From assembly GCA_031082125.1 (NCBI GenBank), contig JAVHLM010000037.1, positions 1-60,964 on the forward strand: a DNA stretch of 60,964 nt, in the 5' to 3' direction. Below are positions 41,904-50,330 of the stretch, one piece after another (position 1 is the stretch's first letter; every line of letters starts with the position of its first letter). The stretch comes from Candidatus Eremiobacterota bacterium (GTDB lineage Bacteria > Vulcanimicrobiota > CADAWZ01 > Ess09-12). The translations under genes were made by a program, and so were the position numbers. The notes beneath the pieces were generated by a model that saw only the letters and a list, made by a program, of their open reading frames with translations, had not been told where the DNA came from and ran no database searches.

Positions 41904-42803
41904 TCATCTGAAATCTATGGCGTGGTTGAAGGACCTGAGGGCATCAACGACTGAGTGCTCCCACCTGTCGGGAGGAAGCTCGCCTGTCCTGTGCCAGTGG
42001 TGGGTGATTCCCCGCGAGCTGTTAATCCTCACGAGTGATAGCTCATATCCCGCCGATCTCAGCGTGTGAGCTGCTTCCCTTGCGGTCCCATGGTGGCTTC
42101 CCACTCCTGGAATGAGGAGTGGAATCTTTTTGTCATGGTAAAAGCCCGCGAGGTCACGGAGCTCTGGGAGCGAAACGGCGCCTATGACGGCGCCGACACC
42201 GGGGTGCTTCTCGGCCCACTCCGCGATCTTCTCCGCCACGGCTTTGTATAAGGGCATCTTTTCTTTTCCATGGACCGTGGGGAGGTCCTGGAAATCCTTG
42301 GCTCCCGGATTGGAGTTGCGGTTCAGGACATAGATGCCTTTTTTATCGCTGTGGCTGCAGAAGTGAGAGAAGGGGGACACCGAATCGGAGCCCATATAAG
42401 GTGAGACCGTCACTGCATTGGCCTGCCAGACGGTAAAAGCTTCCAGGGCATAATTTGCCGAGGATTTCTTGATGTCTCCCCTCTTGGAATCCAGGATGAC
42501 GGGGATACCGGGGAAGAGCTCATTGATCGCCTTGATGAGCCTCGCCAGGACCCTGCTTCCGCTGAAGTCATCGTCAAAAGGCCTGTCGTGCACGAGGTAA
42601 AAGCCCTGATTCAGCTTGAAGGCCCCACAGAGCACCTTTTCATTTTTCATCATCTGGAAGATCTCCAGGAAAAAATGAAGGGCCCCCACAATGCCCTCTT
42701 TCCTGAAAGCCTCCGGCAGTGCCTCTACGACGGGATCCAGCCCGAGGCAAACCAGGCTCCTGTTCTTATGGGCGCTTTCTCCGAGAATATCCAGGTAACT
42801 CAT
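41904..42803 (-). CDS. pyrF: orotidine 5'-phosphate decarboxylase (class 2)
   Basis: The ATG at 42803 has AAGGAGG seven bases upstream; an in-frame extension further 5' lacks a ribosome site. The 299-residue enzyme has the class-2 PyrF layout: SLVCLGLDPVVEALP at the start, GAFKLNQGFY, then the catalytic VILDSKRGDIKKSSANYA with the Asp-x-Lys-x-x-Asp motif. It continues with TVSPYMGSDS and the phosphate-binding LLIPGVGSHHG and RINSSRGI. It converts OMP to UMP in pyrimidine synthesis. It is the only nucleotide-synthesis gene here and sits alone between effector-like genes. Confidence 0.95.
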   Translation of the reverse strand: MSYLDILGESAHKNRSLVCLGLDPVVEALPEAFRKEGIVGALHFFLEIFQMMKNEKVLCGAFKLNQGFYLVHDRPFDDDFSGSRVLARLIKAINELFPGIPVILDSKRGDIKKSSANYALEAFTVWQANAVTVSPYMGSDSVSPFSHFCSHSDKKGIYVLNRNSNPGAKDFQDLPTVHGKEKMPLYKAVAEKIAEWAEKHPGVGAVIGAVSLPELRDLAGFYHDKKIPLLIPGVGSHHGTAREAAHTLRSAGYELSLVRINSSRGITHHWHRTGELPPDRWEHSVVDALRSFNHAIDFR

Positions 42804-42882
42804 TGGCAGCCTCCTTGACCCTGAGAGGGCAGTTCTATCCTGTCTAGGAATGTTAACCCAGGCAGTCCCCATTTCCTTTTTG

Positions 42883-42912
42883 TTCACATTGATGTCACAA
42901 TGATTTTACAAT
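42883..42912 (+). promoter_or_regulatory. sigma-70-type promoter of the transglutaminase-like gene
   Basis: TTCACA (42883-42888), an 18-bp spacer and TACAAT (42907-42912). ATG follows at 43001. Confidence 0.6.
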
Positions 42913-43000
42913 TTCAGTTTTTTTTCAACGACGTTTCAATGTTTATTCACCATCCGGCGGTAAAAGTGAGAGAAAGCCTTACCATGAAGGAGATGATCCG

Positions 43001-43804
43001 ATGACTGGAAATCCACTTGATACCACCGGCTTTTTCCCCGGCCCGCGGGGTGCTCTTCTTCCCCGGTTTTCCCAGGGATGGCTTCCGGGCCCCCCCTCGT
43101 CTGCAGGGCTGATGAATACCCTGGGGGCATCGGCAGAAAACACCATGCTGGGCAGGGAAGCGGGCTCTTTCATCTTGTCTGGCGGTTTCTTTCCGCAGGC
43201 GGCATCGCTTGAGCAGCAGTCCATGGCCCAGGGGTATGCGGCCAGCGTATTTTCCAATGCGGCACAGAGCGCTATGCTCAATTCCCTCCAGAGCACCATG
43301 GCAACGATGATGGCGATTATGCAGTATCTCAAGGGACTTGCCAGCAAAGGGAATCAGACAAACGGTGGCAACGATGCCAATGGCGGAAACGATGCCAACG
43401 GCGGCAATAACACTCCCCCCGCTGACAACGGCACGGTGAACACTGACGGCGGAGGCAGTGCCGGCAAGGGAGGGGTGGCTGACGTCGCCAGGGAGATGGC
43501 GGGGTACAGATACCAGTTCTATTACGACGACAAAAAGTCTAATTCCCAGACCATGAGTGAGAAATCGGGGAACTGCAGGGACCTCGCGGACGTGGCGATG
43601 CAGAAGCTCAAGGATAAAGGGATTCAGTCCAGGCTTGTCCTGGGAGACATCAAGTCCAAGAGCTACAATGGCGGCCATTACTGGGTGGAGTACAAGGATC
43701 CCTCCACAGGGCAGTGGAAATTCTTCGACCCCACGGCCTGCGCGTCGAACCGCTCGGCCGAGAGGGGTTTCACGGGGCTCCAGGCCTCGTACAAGAAAAG
43801 ATAA
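43001..43804 (+). CDS. transglutaminase-like cysteine protease-fold protein without signal peptide
   Basis: AAGGAGA lies nine bases before the ATG. The C-terminal 100 residues have a complete transglutaminase-like triad: GNCRDLADVAMQKL (Cys192), NGGHYWVEYKD (His226) and KFFDPTACASN (Asp243). Such domains cleave or form isopeptide or peptide bonds. The first 130 residues are Gly/Pro/Ala-rich with amphipathic Met-containing helices (AMLNSLQSTMATMMAIM). Then comes a spacer of three NDANGG-type repeats (about 43366-43411). There is no Sec signal peptide; the overall plan matches the wall hydrolases of this window. A helical protein is encoded 31 bases downstream, probably on the same transcript. 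Confidence 0.75.
   Translation: MTGNPLDTTGFFPGPRGALLPRFSQGWLPGPPSSAGLMNTLGASAENTMLGREAGSFILSGGFFPQAASLEQQSMAQGYAASVFSNAAQSAMLNSLQSTMATMMAIMQYLKGLASKGNQTNGGNDANGGNDANGGNNTPPADNGTVNTDGGGSAGKGGVADVAREMAGYRYQFYYDDKKSNSQTMSEKSGNCRDLADVAMQKLKDKGIQSRLVLGDIKSKSYNGGHYWVEYKDPSTGQWKFFDPTACASNRSAERGFTGLQASYKKR
43366..43411 (+). repeat. short tandem repeats encoding (G/N)NDANGG
   Basis: Three imperfect 15-bp units in the linker of the transglutaminase-like protein, reading GGNDANGGNDANGGNN. A flexible spacer between the helical N-terminus and the catalytic domain. Confidence 0.7.
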
Positions 43805-43835
43805 CAGGGATCATGAGGGAAGAGAGAGGTGCCGC

Positions 43836-45056
43836 ATAGCAGACGACTCGATAAAGCCCATAGAGAATAATAAGAGAAATGAAGAGCCCGCCCCGGTGGC
43901 AGGCGCTGCCACGTTACGCGATGAGAAGGCTCCCGTTGAAAAGGGTGCCGGCGATGCCCCCGGCGCAGAGGAGCACCCCGATGAGTGTCGGATGGGAGCG
44001 GAAGCCACGGCGGGAGCCCCTGAAGGCGATGAAAAGCCCCGGGGCGCCTCTCTGCTCGACAGCCTGAAAAATGGTCTCGGCGGCCAGGTGCAGGCTGCCC
44101 TGGGGAAACTCCAGGAGCGCCCCGCCGGTGAAAAAGGCAGATCGCTGCTGCCTTCACCTGGTCCAGAGCCTGCCATGAAGCCCCGGTTTCTCCCGCAGGA
44201 TCCCGCAGCCTCCATGAAGCAGGAAGGATCGAAGCCTGAGGCGCAGAGGGGCGAAGCCTCAACAGATCAGCAGACATCACAGAGCACCAGCAATATCGCC
44301 ACTGACGCCATGAAAATTGCGAAAAACATCGGCGCCAATCCCGCCTCCCTCGTGGAGAGCGCTCTTAAAATCAAGCAGGGCATCGAGAGCGGCGATCCCC
44401 TCAAGGCGCTCACCTCGGGGGACTCCCTGGCAGGCAACATCGGCACCCTGCTCAAATCGGCCGACGGAGCCGGTTCCATCGCGGAGTTCGCAAAAAACTA
44501 CGCAGGGCTTGGGAAAGACGGGATATTGAGTATGAAGAACGCCGGCCAGTTTACCGATGATATTCTCAATGCCGCCAAGAGCCCTGCAGGAGGGCTCCTC
44601 AGCAAGGCCGGGTCCCTCTTCGGAGTAGCGGGTGGCGCGCTTGGAATCGCCAATGGCCTCAACGAGATGAAGGAGGGGAAAACCCTTGACGGCTACCTTG
44701 ACTGCAAGGCAGGGATCTTCTCGGCCGCAGCGACAGTATTCCCCCCCGCCGCCATCGGGGCTCTTTACACGTCGGGCTTCAAGGCGCTCCACGAATGGAA
44801 CCCCGCCCTTGCCGAGCAGGTCGGCAGGCTCTCACCGATGACAGGGGCGGACATGCAGTATTCGAAGGCCATCGACAATTTCAAAAACGGGAATGTGCTG
44901 GAAGGGCTCGACAATATCTGCACCGCCACGGCATACAATATGCCGGTCTTCGGCCCCGTGATGGGGATAACCCAGGAGGCGATGCAGCCTGTCATCAGTC
45001 AGACCAGGAAGCAGATGGTTGACCGCGTTGCAAAGGCCGTTTCATCGACATTCTGA
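43836..45056 (+). CDS. helical protein with a hydrophobic pore-former/translocator-like segment; start codon uncertain
   Basis: The frame is open from well inside the previous gene, but the only place with good ribosome spacing is GAGAGAGGT before an ATA codon at 43836; the first standard start is a GTG at 43896. The reading MADDSIKPIENN from 43836 is plausible if ATA initiates or is a mutated ATG. About 150 residues of Pro/Glu/Gly-rich disordered sequence come first. A helical domain follows with a hydrophobic Gly/Ala hairpin (SKAGSLFGVAGGALGIANG ... AGIFSAAATVFPPAAIGALY), and an amphipathic end. This resembles membrane-inserting toxins or translocators in style only; no family is recognised. 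No signal peptide. Confidence 0.55.
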   Translation: MADDSIKPIENNKRNEEPAPVAGAATLRDEKAPVEKGAGDAPGAEEHPDECRMGAEATAGAPEGDEKPRGASLLDSLKNGLGGQVQAALGKLQERPAGEKGRSLLPSPGPEPAMKPRFLPQDPAASMKQEGSKPEAQRGEASTDQQTSQSTSNIATDAMKIAKNIGANPASLVESALKIKQGIESGDPLKALTSGDSLAGNIGTLLKSADGAGSIAEFAKNYAGLGKDGILSMKNAGQFTDDILNAAKSPAGGLLSKAGSLFGVAGGALGIANGLNEMKEGKTLDGYLDCKAGIFSAAATVFPPAAIGALYTSGFKALHEWNPALAEQVGRLSPMTGADMQYSKAIDNFKNGNVLEGLDNICTATAYNMPVFGPVMGITQEAMQPVISQTRKQMVDRVAKAVSSTF

Positions 45057-45097
45057 GGCCGGCTTGCTCTATGCCTCAACAGGCCGTCCCTGCAACC

Positions 45098-45313
45098 CTA
45101 ACGCATGGGCATGATGCCCAGGTGAAAGCACACGCCAAGAGTTACAAGCGCTGCCCCTATGATGAAGTAGAAGACCCTCGCCATGGGCCTGCCGATAAGC
45201 TTCACCAGGGCCCTGGCCTTGCGGTGGTTGAAATACCACTCCCAGTTGAAAAGGGCTCCGCATATTGAAAAGAGCCCCGCACAGATCACGAAGATCTTGA
45301 TAAAGGTTTCCAT
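45098..45313 (-). CDS. Imm17-like small membrane immunity protein
   Basis: AAGGAG lies eight bases before the ATG at 45313. The 71-residue protein has two membrane helices (FIKIFVICAGLFSICGALF and VFYFIIGAALVTLGVCF) joined by a conserved-looking loop NWEWYFNHRKARALVKLIGR. The loop and helix spacing match, from memory, the Imm17 family of polymorphic-toxin immunity proteins ('FNWDWFFN.RKA...VKL.GR.GARIFY'). Such proteins protect the producer against a cognate toxin at the membrane. It converges on the helical protein gene 42 bases away and starts downstream of the esterase gene. Whether that helical protein is its partner is inference. Confidence 0.65.
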   Translation of the reverse strand: METFIKIFVICAGLFSICGALFNWEWYFNHRKARALVKLIGRPMARVFYFIIGAALVTLGVCFHLGIMPMR

Positions 45314-45326
45314 GGCATCGCTCCTT

Positions 45327-46577
45327 CTATTTCCCCTTCCCGTAGAGGAACTCGAGGACGTCGGGGATCCTGTCGCGCCAGCATACCCAGTGGTGGCCCC
45401 CGGGGAACTCGATGTAGAGGTGGTCGTAGCCCTTGTCCCTGAGCAGGCGGTCAAAAGATCTGTTGGCCCTCAGAAAGGAGCTGTCCTTGCAGACAAGGTC
45501 GTAAAGTCCCACGTCGGTATATATCTTGAGAGGCTTCTTTTCAGAGTCGGTGAAGTCCTTGACAAGCGTGGTCCCCTGGTGCGCCAGGGCGCCCGACTGG
45601 CTCGCCACCAGGCCGAACAGCTCGGGGTATGCCGAGGCCAGGGACAGTGAGATCAGGCCGCCCATCGAGGCCCCCATCACGCCCGTATCGCCGGGGTTGC
45701 CTGTCACGCGGTACTCTTTCTGTATGAGAGGCATCAGCTCTTCCTTCACAAAGCGCATGTAATCGGCGTTCTGTGCATACTCCTTCGTGCGCTCCACGGG
45801 ATCCGCGAAGACAATGACAAGCTTTTTGATGGTCCCGGCCTCGATGAGATCGTCAACGATATCGGCGAACTGGGCGCTCTTCAGGTACTGCGAGCCGTCA
45901 TGGACTATCAGAAGAGGATACTTTTCACCGGCAGCCCCGTCGTAGCCCGGGGGCGTATAAACCGTGGCCTGCCTGCTTCCCTTGAGGATCTCGCTCTTTA
46001 TCTCGAGAGGCTTGAGGGTTCCCTTGGGGCCTGTGGCGGGAAATACCACGAGGGGAATATAGCGGGGCATCGAGAAAAATGAGTTTTCCCCTCCCACGCC
46101 GTTGTCATTGCGCCGGGGATTGAGAGGGTCGAGGACCTCTTTGCCGTTCACCTTGAACTTATACTCAATCCTGGCCTTCTGAGGCATATCGTCCATGGTG
46201 TAATAATAGAAGCCTGTGCCTTTTATGGTCTGCATCGCGACGGGCTTGAACCACCCGGTGAAATCGCCGGTCACCTCGACCTTCGGGGGAGTCTTTCCCT
46301 CTCCTTCGTTGAAATAGACAAAGGTCACCCTTTCACCGAAGGGGTAAGGAAGCGCATAGGTCTTTATCTCATCGACGAATTTCTTGACAATATTGAGCCT
46401 GTCCTTGTCAGTTTTCGCCGCCTTCACGTCGGTATTGAATTTCCTGATAAACTCCGGAGTATCCTTCGATGCCTCAAATGCATAAAGAGTGGACGCGGAG
46501 AGAAAAAGCGAAGCGGTCAGAAGCCCCGCGAGAAAGAGCCTTGAGAGCGCTCTGAATGAGATTGATAATCCTTTCAT
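45327..46577 (-). CDS. secreted Fes/esterase D-like hydrolase with N-terminal E-set domain
   Basis: The ATG at 46577 begins a Sec signal peptide (MKGLSISFRALSRL ... LSASTLYAFEA), with AAAGGTGG upstream; a longer frame to 46703 hides it. After a helical segment, residues of about 80-175 are an immunoglobulin-like early set domain (YFNEGEGKTPPKVEVTGDF). Residues of about 195-415 are an alpha/beta hydrolase of the PF00756 esterase family: YPLLIVHDGSQYL, GVMGASMGGLISLSLA with the nucleophile Ser, and a final GGHHWVCWRD with the catalytic His. Relatives cleave enterobactin, feruloyl-polysaccharide or mycolyl esters. A secreted acyl or feruloyl esterase is a fair prediction. The GNAT gene is divergent, 125 bases away. 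Confidence 0.85.
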   Translation of the reverse strand: MKGLSISFRALSRLFLAGLLTASLFLSASTLYAFEASKDTPEFIRKFNTDVKAAKTDKDRLNIVKKFVDEIKTYALPYPFGERVTFVYFNEGEGKTPPKVEVTGDFTGWFKPVAMQTIKGTGFYYYTMDDMPQKARIEYKFKVNGKEVLDPLNPRRNDNGVGGENSFFSMPRYIPLVVFPATGPKGTLKPLEIKSEILKGSRQATVYTPPGYDGAAGEKYPLLIVHDGSQYLKSAQFADIVDDLIEAGTIKKLVIVFADPVERTKEYAQNADYMRFVKEELMPLIQKEYRVTGNPGDTGVMGASMGGLISLSLASAYPELFGLVASQSGALAHQGTTLVKDFTDSEKKPLKIYTDVGLYDLVCKDSSFLRANRSFDRLLRDKGYDHLYIEFPGGHHWVCWRDRIPDVLEFLYGKGK

Positions 46578-46702
46578 TGCCACACCACCTTTCGCTTCAT
46601 GGATTTCTCCCTCTTGCCCTGCAACCCCTTTCACCCTGCGGGCAGGAAAAGTACGAAGGGCCGCAGTAAAGAAAATCAGAACCATCACCAAGGAGATCCC
46701 CA

Positions 46703-47170
46703 ATGGAGCATTTTCATGAGCCTCCAGGTAAAACCGTCACCTGCCGCAGGGCCACCTCTGAGCATGATCTTTCCGAAGCCTTTGCCATAAGGCTCAAGGT
46801 CTTTGTCGATGAGCAGGGGGTTCCGGATCACCTTGAGAGGGACTCCGACGACAGCGGCGCACTCCATATGATGGCTTATGTGGACGGAGTGGCGGCAGGT
46901 ACGGCGCGTCTTGTGGCTACTATGAAAGGACAGGGAAAAATCGGGCGTGTTGCCGTGCTCAAGGAATACCGTGGTATCGGGCTTGGAAAGCTCATCATGG
47001 AGGCCCTCCACCGCGAGGCGGCCCTGCAGGGCATTGAAACCATAGCACTTGACGCCCAGGTCATGGTGATTCCCTTTTACCGCGCGCTGGGTTACAGGGA
47101 ACAGGGCAGGGAATTCATTGATTGCGGGATACTCCACAGGACAATGACCCTCGCCATAGAAAATAAATAG
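46703..47170 (+). CDS. GNAT-family N-acetyltransferase (ElaA/YjcF-like)
   Basis: AAGGAGA precedes the ATG. The fold is a single GNAT domain of 155 residues: RLKVFVDEQGVPDHLE near the start is typical of ElaA/YjcF-like members. VAAGTARLVA, then GRVAVLKEYRGIGLGKLIM give the acetyl-CoA pyrophosphate loop (R-x-x-G-x-G), and PFYRALGYREQG closes the fold. Substrate unknown. Followed after 27 bases by the amidohydrolase gene on the same strand, so a small operon is likely. Confidence 0.88.
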   Translation: MEHFHEPPGKTVTCRRATSEHDLSEAFAIRLKVFVDEQGVPDHLERDSDDSGALHMMAYVDGVAAGTARLVATMKGQGKIGRVAVLKEYRGIGLGKLIMEALHREAALQGIETIALDAQVMVIPFYRALGYREQGREFIDCGILHRTMTLAIENK

Positions 47171-47197
47171 TATTAAACTGAGAGGGGTAAAGCCGCC

Positions 47198-48676
47198 ATG
47201 CAAGACCGCCGTTACAAGCTCATCAGAAGCAGGTTTCTTCTTCCGTTCAGTGATAAGCTCGGGAGGGAAAAGAGGATAAGTGATGGGTACGTCCTCACCG
47301 AAGGGAGCGTCATCAAGGAAGCCGGTGAGTACCGCGACGAGACCGGCGCAAGGATCATCAGCCAGTGCGGCAGTGAGCTCACCGTGATAGGGGCAAAGAA
47401 AGAAGGGGGATACGATCCCCCGGATATTCCTTGCCTCAGGGGCGTCGTGATGCCTGGATTCGTGAAGGCCCACGGCCACGACCACGAGTCACCCCTGATA
47501 GGCATCGCCAAGGATGAGCCTCTTACCGAATGGCTCGATCACGCCGTGAACCTCTTCACAGGGTTCATGAACGAAGAGAGGCCGCAGCTTGAGAAGCACT
47601 TCGGAAAATCTCCCAATTTCATCACCTACATCAAGGCCAGGCTTGACGATATTTACTACGGTATCACCTCGTCTATGGTGCACCATTGCAACCACAACAA
47701 GTACAGGGTCGAGGAGATTGTCGAGGCCAACAAACAGGCCGGTACCAAGATGATCATCGCTGTCGGCGGCCAGGACCGTAATTATGACGCCAGGATCCTC
47801 GACAAGCCCGGAGAGGCGGTAAAGCGCCTCGATGACTATATCGCCCGCTTCGGCCCCATGGAGCACACCTGGATTATCCCCGGCCCCGACCAGGACTTCT
47901 CAAACGGCCCCGAGCAGCTCAAATCCCTCAAGCAGTGGGCCCGCGATCACGGGACCCTCATCCACATCCATTCCTCTGAGGAGCCCAACACCACCCGGTG
48001 GTTCAGGAAAGAGTATGGCCAGACACCTACGGAATATTTCCAGAGCATCGGCTTCCTTGACGGGAACACCATCATAGCCCACCAGGTGAACAACACGGAC
48101 CATGACCTTGAACTGCTGCGTGATACAGGCACAAAGATTGTCCATAATCCCCTGGCCAATACCATCATAGGCTCAGGCATGCCCCCCCTTATCAAGATGA
48201 TGGAGATGGGTATCCCGGTCGTCATAGCCACTGACGGCTCAGGGAGCGCCGACAACCAGAACATCCTGATGGCAGCAAAGAGCGCCGCCCAGTACCAGAA
48301 GGCGTTGAACCAGAACGCGAGGCTTCTACCCTCCCAGAAGCTCCTGGAGCTCATCACCATCGAGCCGGCTAAATTCCTGCGCTTCAATACGGGAAGCATT
48401 GAGGCCGGGAAGGACGCCGATATCATATTCCTGGACCTCACGGTGCCGAACCTCACGCCCACAAGGCTCGACAACGTGATGGAGAACCTCATCTGGGCTT
48501 CCAACGGCAACGAGGTGCGCCACGTGATAGCGGGCGGGAAAATCCTGATGCGTGACGGGGCCTTCACCACCCTGGACGAGGAGAAGATCAAGAGGGAAGT
48601 CCAGGAGCTCTCGGAGCTTTTCACGGTATACAGGGAAAAAGCAGCCGAGATAAGGGGGACGGGAGCCCACCGCTAG
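47198..48676 (+). CDS. amidohydrolase-superfamily deaminase-like enzyme (TRZ/ATZ group)
   Basis: The 492-residue protein has an N-terminal composite beta part and a metal-dependent barrel. VKAHGHDHESP gives the His-x-His pair, LIHIHSSEEPN the third His and a Glu, IAHQVNNTDHD the fourth His, and VIATDGSGSADNQNIL the metal Asp. The end SIEAGKDADIIFLDL with a beta sandwich is typical of amino-purine and pterin deaminases and chlorohydrolases. A deaminase of a purine-like heterocycle is likely, but the substrate cannot be named. GAGGGGT precedes the ATG. No signal peptide. Confidence 0.85.
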   Translation: MQDRRYKLIRSRFLLPFSDKLGREKRISDGYVLTEGSVIKEAGEYRDETGARIISQCGSELTVIGAKKEGGYDPPDIPCLRGVVMPGFVKAHGHDHESPLIGIAKDEPLTEWLDHAVNLFTGFMNEERPQLEKHFGKSPNFITYIKARLDDIYYGITSSMVHHCNHNKYRVEEIVEANKQAGTKMIIAVGGQDRNYDARILDKPGEAVKRLDDYIARFGPMEHTWIIPGPDQDFSNGPEQLKSLKQWARDHGTLIHIHSSEEPNTTRWFRKEYGQTPTEYFQSIGFLDGNTIIAHQVNNTDHDLELLRDTGTKIVHNPLANTIIGSGMPPLIKMMEMGIPVVIATDGSGSADNQNILMAAKSAAQYQKALNQNARLLPSQKLLELITIEPAKFLRFNTGSIEAGKDADIIFLDLTVPNLTPTRLDNVMENLIWASNGNEVRHVIAGGKILMRDGAFTTLDEEKIKREVQELSELFTVYREKAAEIRGTGAHR

Positions 48677-48703
48677 GCCGGGGGAAAGCAGGCCGCCCAC
48701 CCC

Positions 48704-50317
48704 TCACATGGGGAAATTCATGGCAATCTGCCCGGCGCTGTCGAGCAGTTCCTGGAGCACCGGCTGATCGATGAGCAAAAGCAGGAATGTCGCCTCAATG
48801 CTGCCCATGAGCTCGGAAGAGGGATTCTTCAGGGCAATCACGTGCTTCTGCGCCAGGCTTTTCACCCTGGTGAGAAAATCCTCCATGGATGTCTTCGGCG
48901 CTCCTTCCTGGATGGCGCTCCTCGCAACTTCCTTAAGGGTGCGCCTTCCATCCATCCGGCAAAGCAGATCGGCTTCCTCTTTTGTGAGCTCCTCTTCCTT
49001 CAGAAGGCTCTCCTCTTTGAACTGCGCGAGGTGCACCTCCTGGCCCTCAGGGGTACGCCCTTTCCAGAGAAAGCGCACATGGCTGTTGATGCAGGGAATG
49101 TAGGAGAGAATCGCATCGCCCTGCCCCGACCTGCGGAGCGTCTCGATGAGCCCCTCGACCTCTTCGGGGAAAGGCCTGTTGGGCATGATGACCTTGGCGA
49201 GGCGGTGCACCGAGGGGCAGCCCTCATAAGGCCTTGCGCAGACAATGAGGCCTTCGGCAATAGAAGTGATAGCGTTATTATAGGCGCTCACGAGCCACTC
49301 CCCCATCTTCCTGCGGTATTCGGCGAAGGTATTGTCATGCTTGAGGTGGCCTATGACATAAAGCTCAATGGGCACGGTGTTTCCCTGGAGGGCCAGAATG
49401 TCAAAATTGCTGCCCGCCCAGCGGGCGACCTTCTCAACATAGGAGCACTCACTGCTCTGGACGAACTCGGTGAATATCACGCACTTTCCCTCATCGGCCA
49501 GGTATCTGTCAATTCCCCCCATAATTCTCTTCAGCACCTCTTCACCCGTGACACCGCCGTCACGGAAAAAGACCTTCTGCCTTCCCGCGGGGGCAGGCAC
49601 GAAAGGCGGGTTGGCCACAATGAGATCGTATTTTTCTTCACCAAGGGGGCCAAAGAGATCGCCCTCGATGAAGTCCACATTTTCCACGGCGTTGAATACC
49701 TTGTTGAACTCTGCGAAATTGATGGCCCTGGGATTGATGTCAACACCGGTGACGTGCTCTGAGTGGGAGGCAGCGAGAATGGCCTGCACTCCTGATCCTG
49801 TGCAGAGGTCCAGGGTCTTTCCCGCTGCCTTCCTGGGTGTGCCGCGAGCCAGGGTGTAGCTGTCCTTGCTGAGGTACATGACGGAGCGGCCGAATTTCAG
49901 GTTGCTGAAATGGTGATCAGTGACGATAAAGGAGCCCATCACCGGGTAGATGTCCACATTCGATGAAATGAGGTCCCTTTCCGAGGTGAGAATTCCCATC
50001 GAGGTGAGGGATGCCACCTCCTCACTGGTAAAAAGAGCCTCCAGGACCTCTTCCCCGGGGAGCGCCTGGGAGAGGAGGAACAACTTCGCGACGGCATTGA
50101 AGGGCGAGCGGTCCTTGAGCCTGAAATCCAGGAAAACGGGGAGCATCTGGAGCGTGATCATGTTGAAATAGTCTATTCCAAGCGCCTTATAGATGTTCTC
50201 CTCGCAGTAGCCGCTCCCGGCCAGGATCTCCCTGAGGCGGGCCAGGGCCGCCCTGTCAAGATTCTCCAGGTTAAAATGTCCCCGTGATGCCGCTGCGATC
50301 TGCCCTGCCGTTATCAT
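48704..50317 (-). CDS. class I N-methyltransferase (PrmC/RsmC-like) with extra N- and C-terminal domains
   Basis: The central Rossmann domain has TLDLCTGSGVQAILAA (AdoMet motif I), VTGVDINPRAINFAEFN (motif II) and YDLIVANPPFVPAPAG (NPPF, the mark of enzymes that methylate a planar amino group of Gln, adenine or guanine). About 160 helical residues come before and 230 after; the tail contains LLCRMDGRRTLKEVARSAI, an HTH-like 'DG.rt..e.a' segment. The length of 537 residues is about double a PrmC. The target may be an rRNA or a protein; nothing nearby decides. GGAGGAGAGAGG precedes the ATG. Its stop is close to that of the amidohydrolase (convergent). Confidence 0.82.
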   Translation of the reverse strand: MITAGQIAAASRGHFNLENLDRAALARLREILAGSGYCEENIYKALGIDYFNMITLQMLPVFLDFRLKDRSPFNAVAKLFLLSQALPGEEVLEALFTSEEVASLTSMGILTSERDLISSNVDIYPVMGSFIVTDHHFSNLKFGRSVMYLSKDSYTLARGTPRKAAGKTLDLCTGSGVQAILAASHSEHVTGVDINPRAINFAEFNKVFNAVENVDFIEGDLFGPLGEEKYDLIVANPPFVPAPAGRQKVFFRDGGVTGEEVLKRIMGGIDRYLADEGKCVIFTEFVQSSECSYVEKVARWAGSNFDILALQGNTVPIELYVIGHLKHDNTFAEYRRKMGEWLVSAYNNAITSIAEGLIVCARPYEGCPSVHRLAKVIMPNRPFPEEVEGLIETLRRSGQGDAILSYIPCINSHVRFLWKGRTPEGQEVHLAQFKEESLLKEEELTKEEADLLCRMDGRRTLKEVARSAIQEGAPKTSMEDFLTRVKSLAQKHVIALKNPSSELMGSIEATFLLLLIDQPVLQELLDSAGQIAMNFPM

Positions 50318-50330
50318 GCCTCTCTCCTCC

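Noticed and set aside
42947..43678. Long minus-strand frame opposite the transglutaminase-like gene
   Set aside because: It is a shadow of the plus-strand gene, which has the ribosome site, promoter and intact Cys-His-Asp triad.
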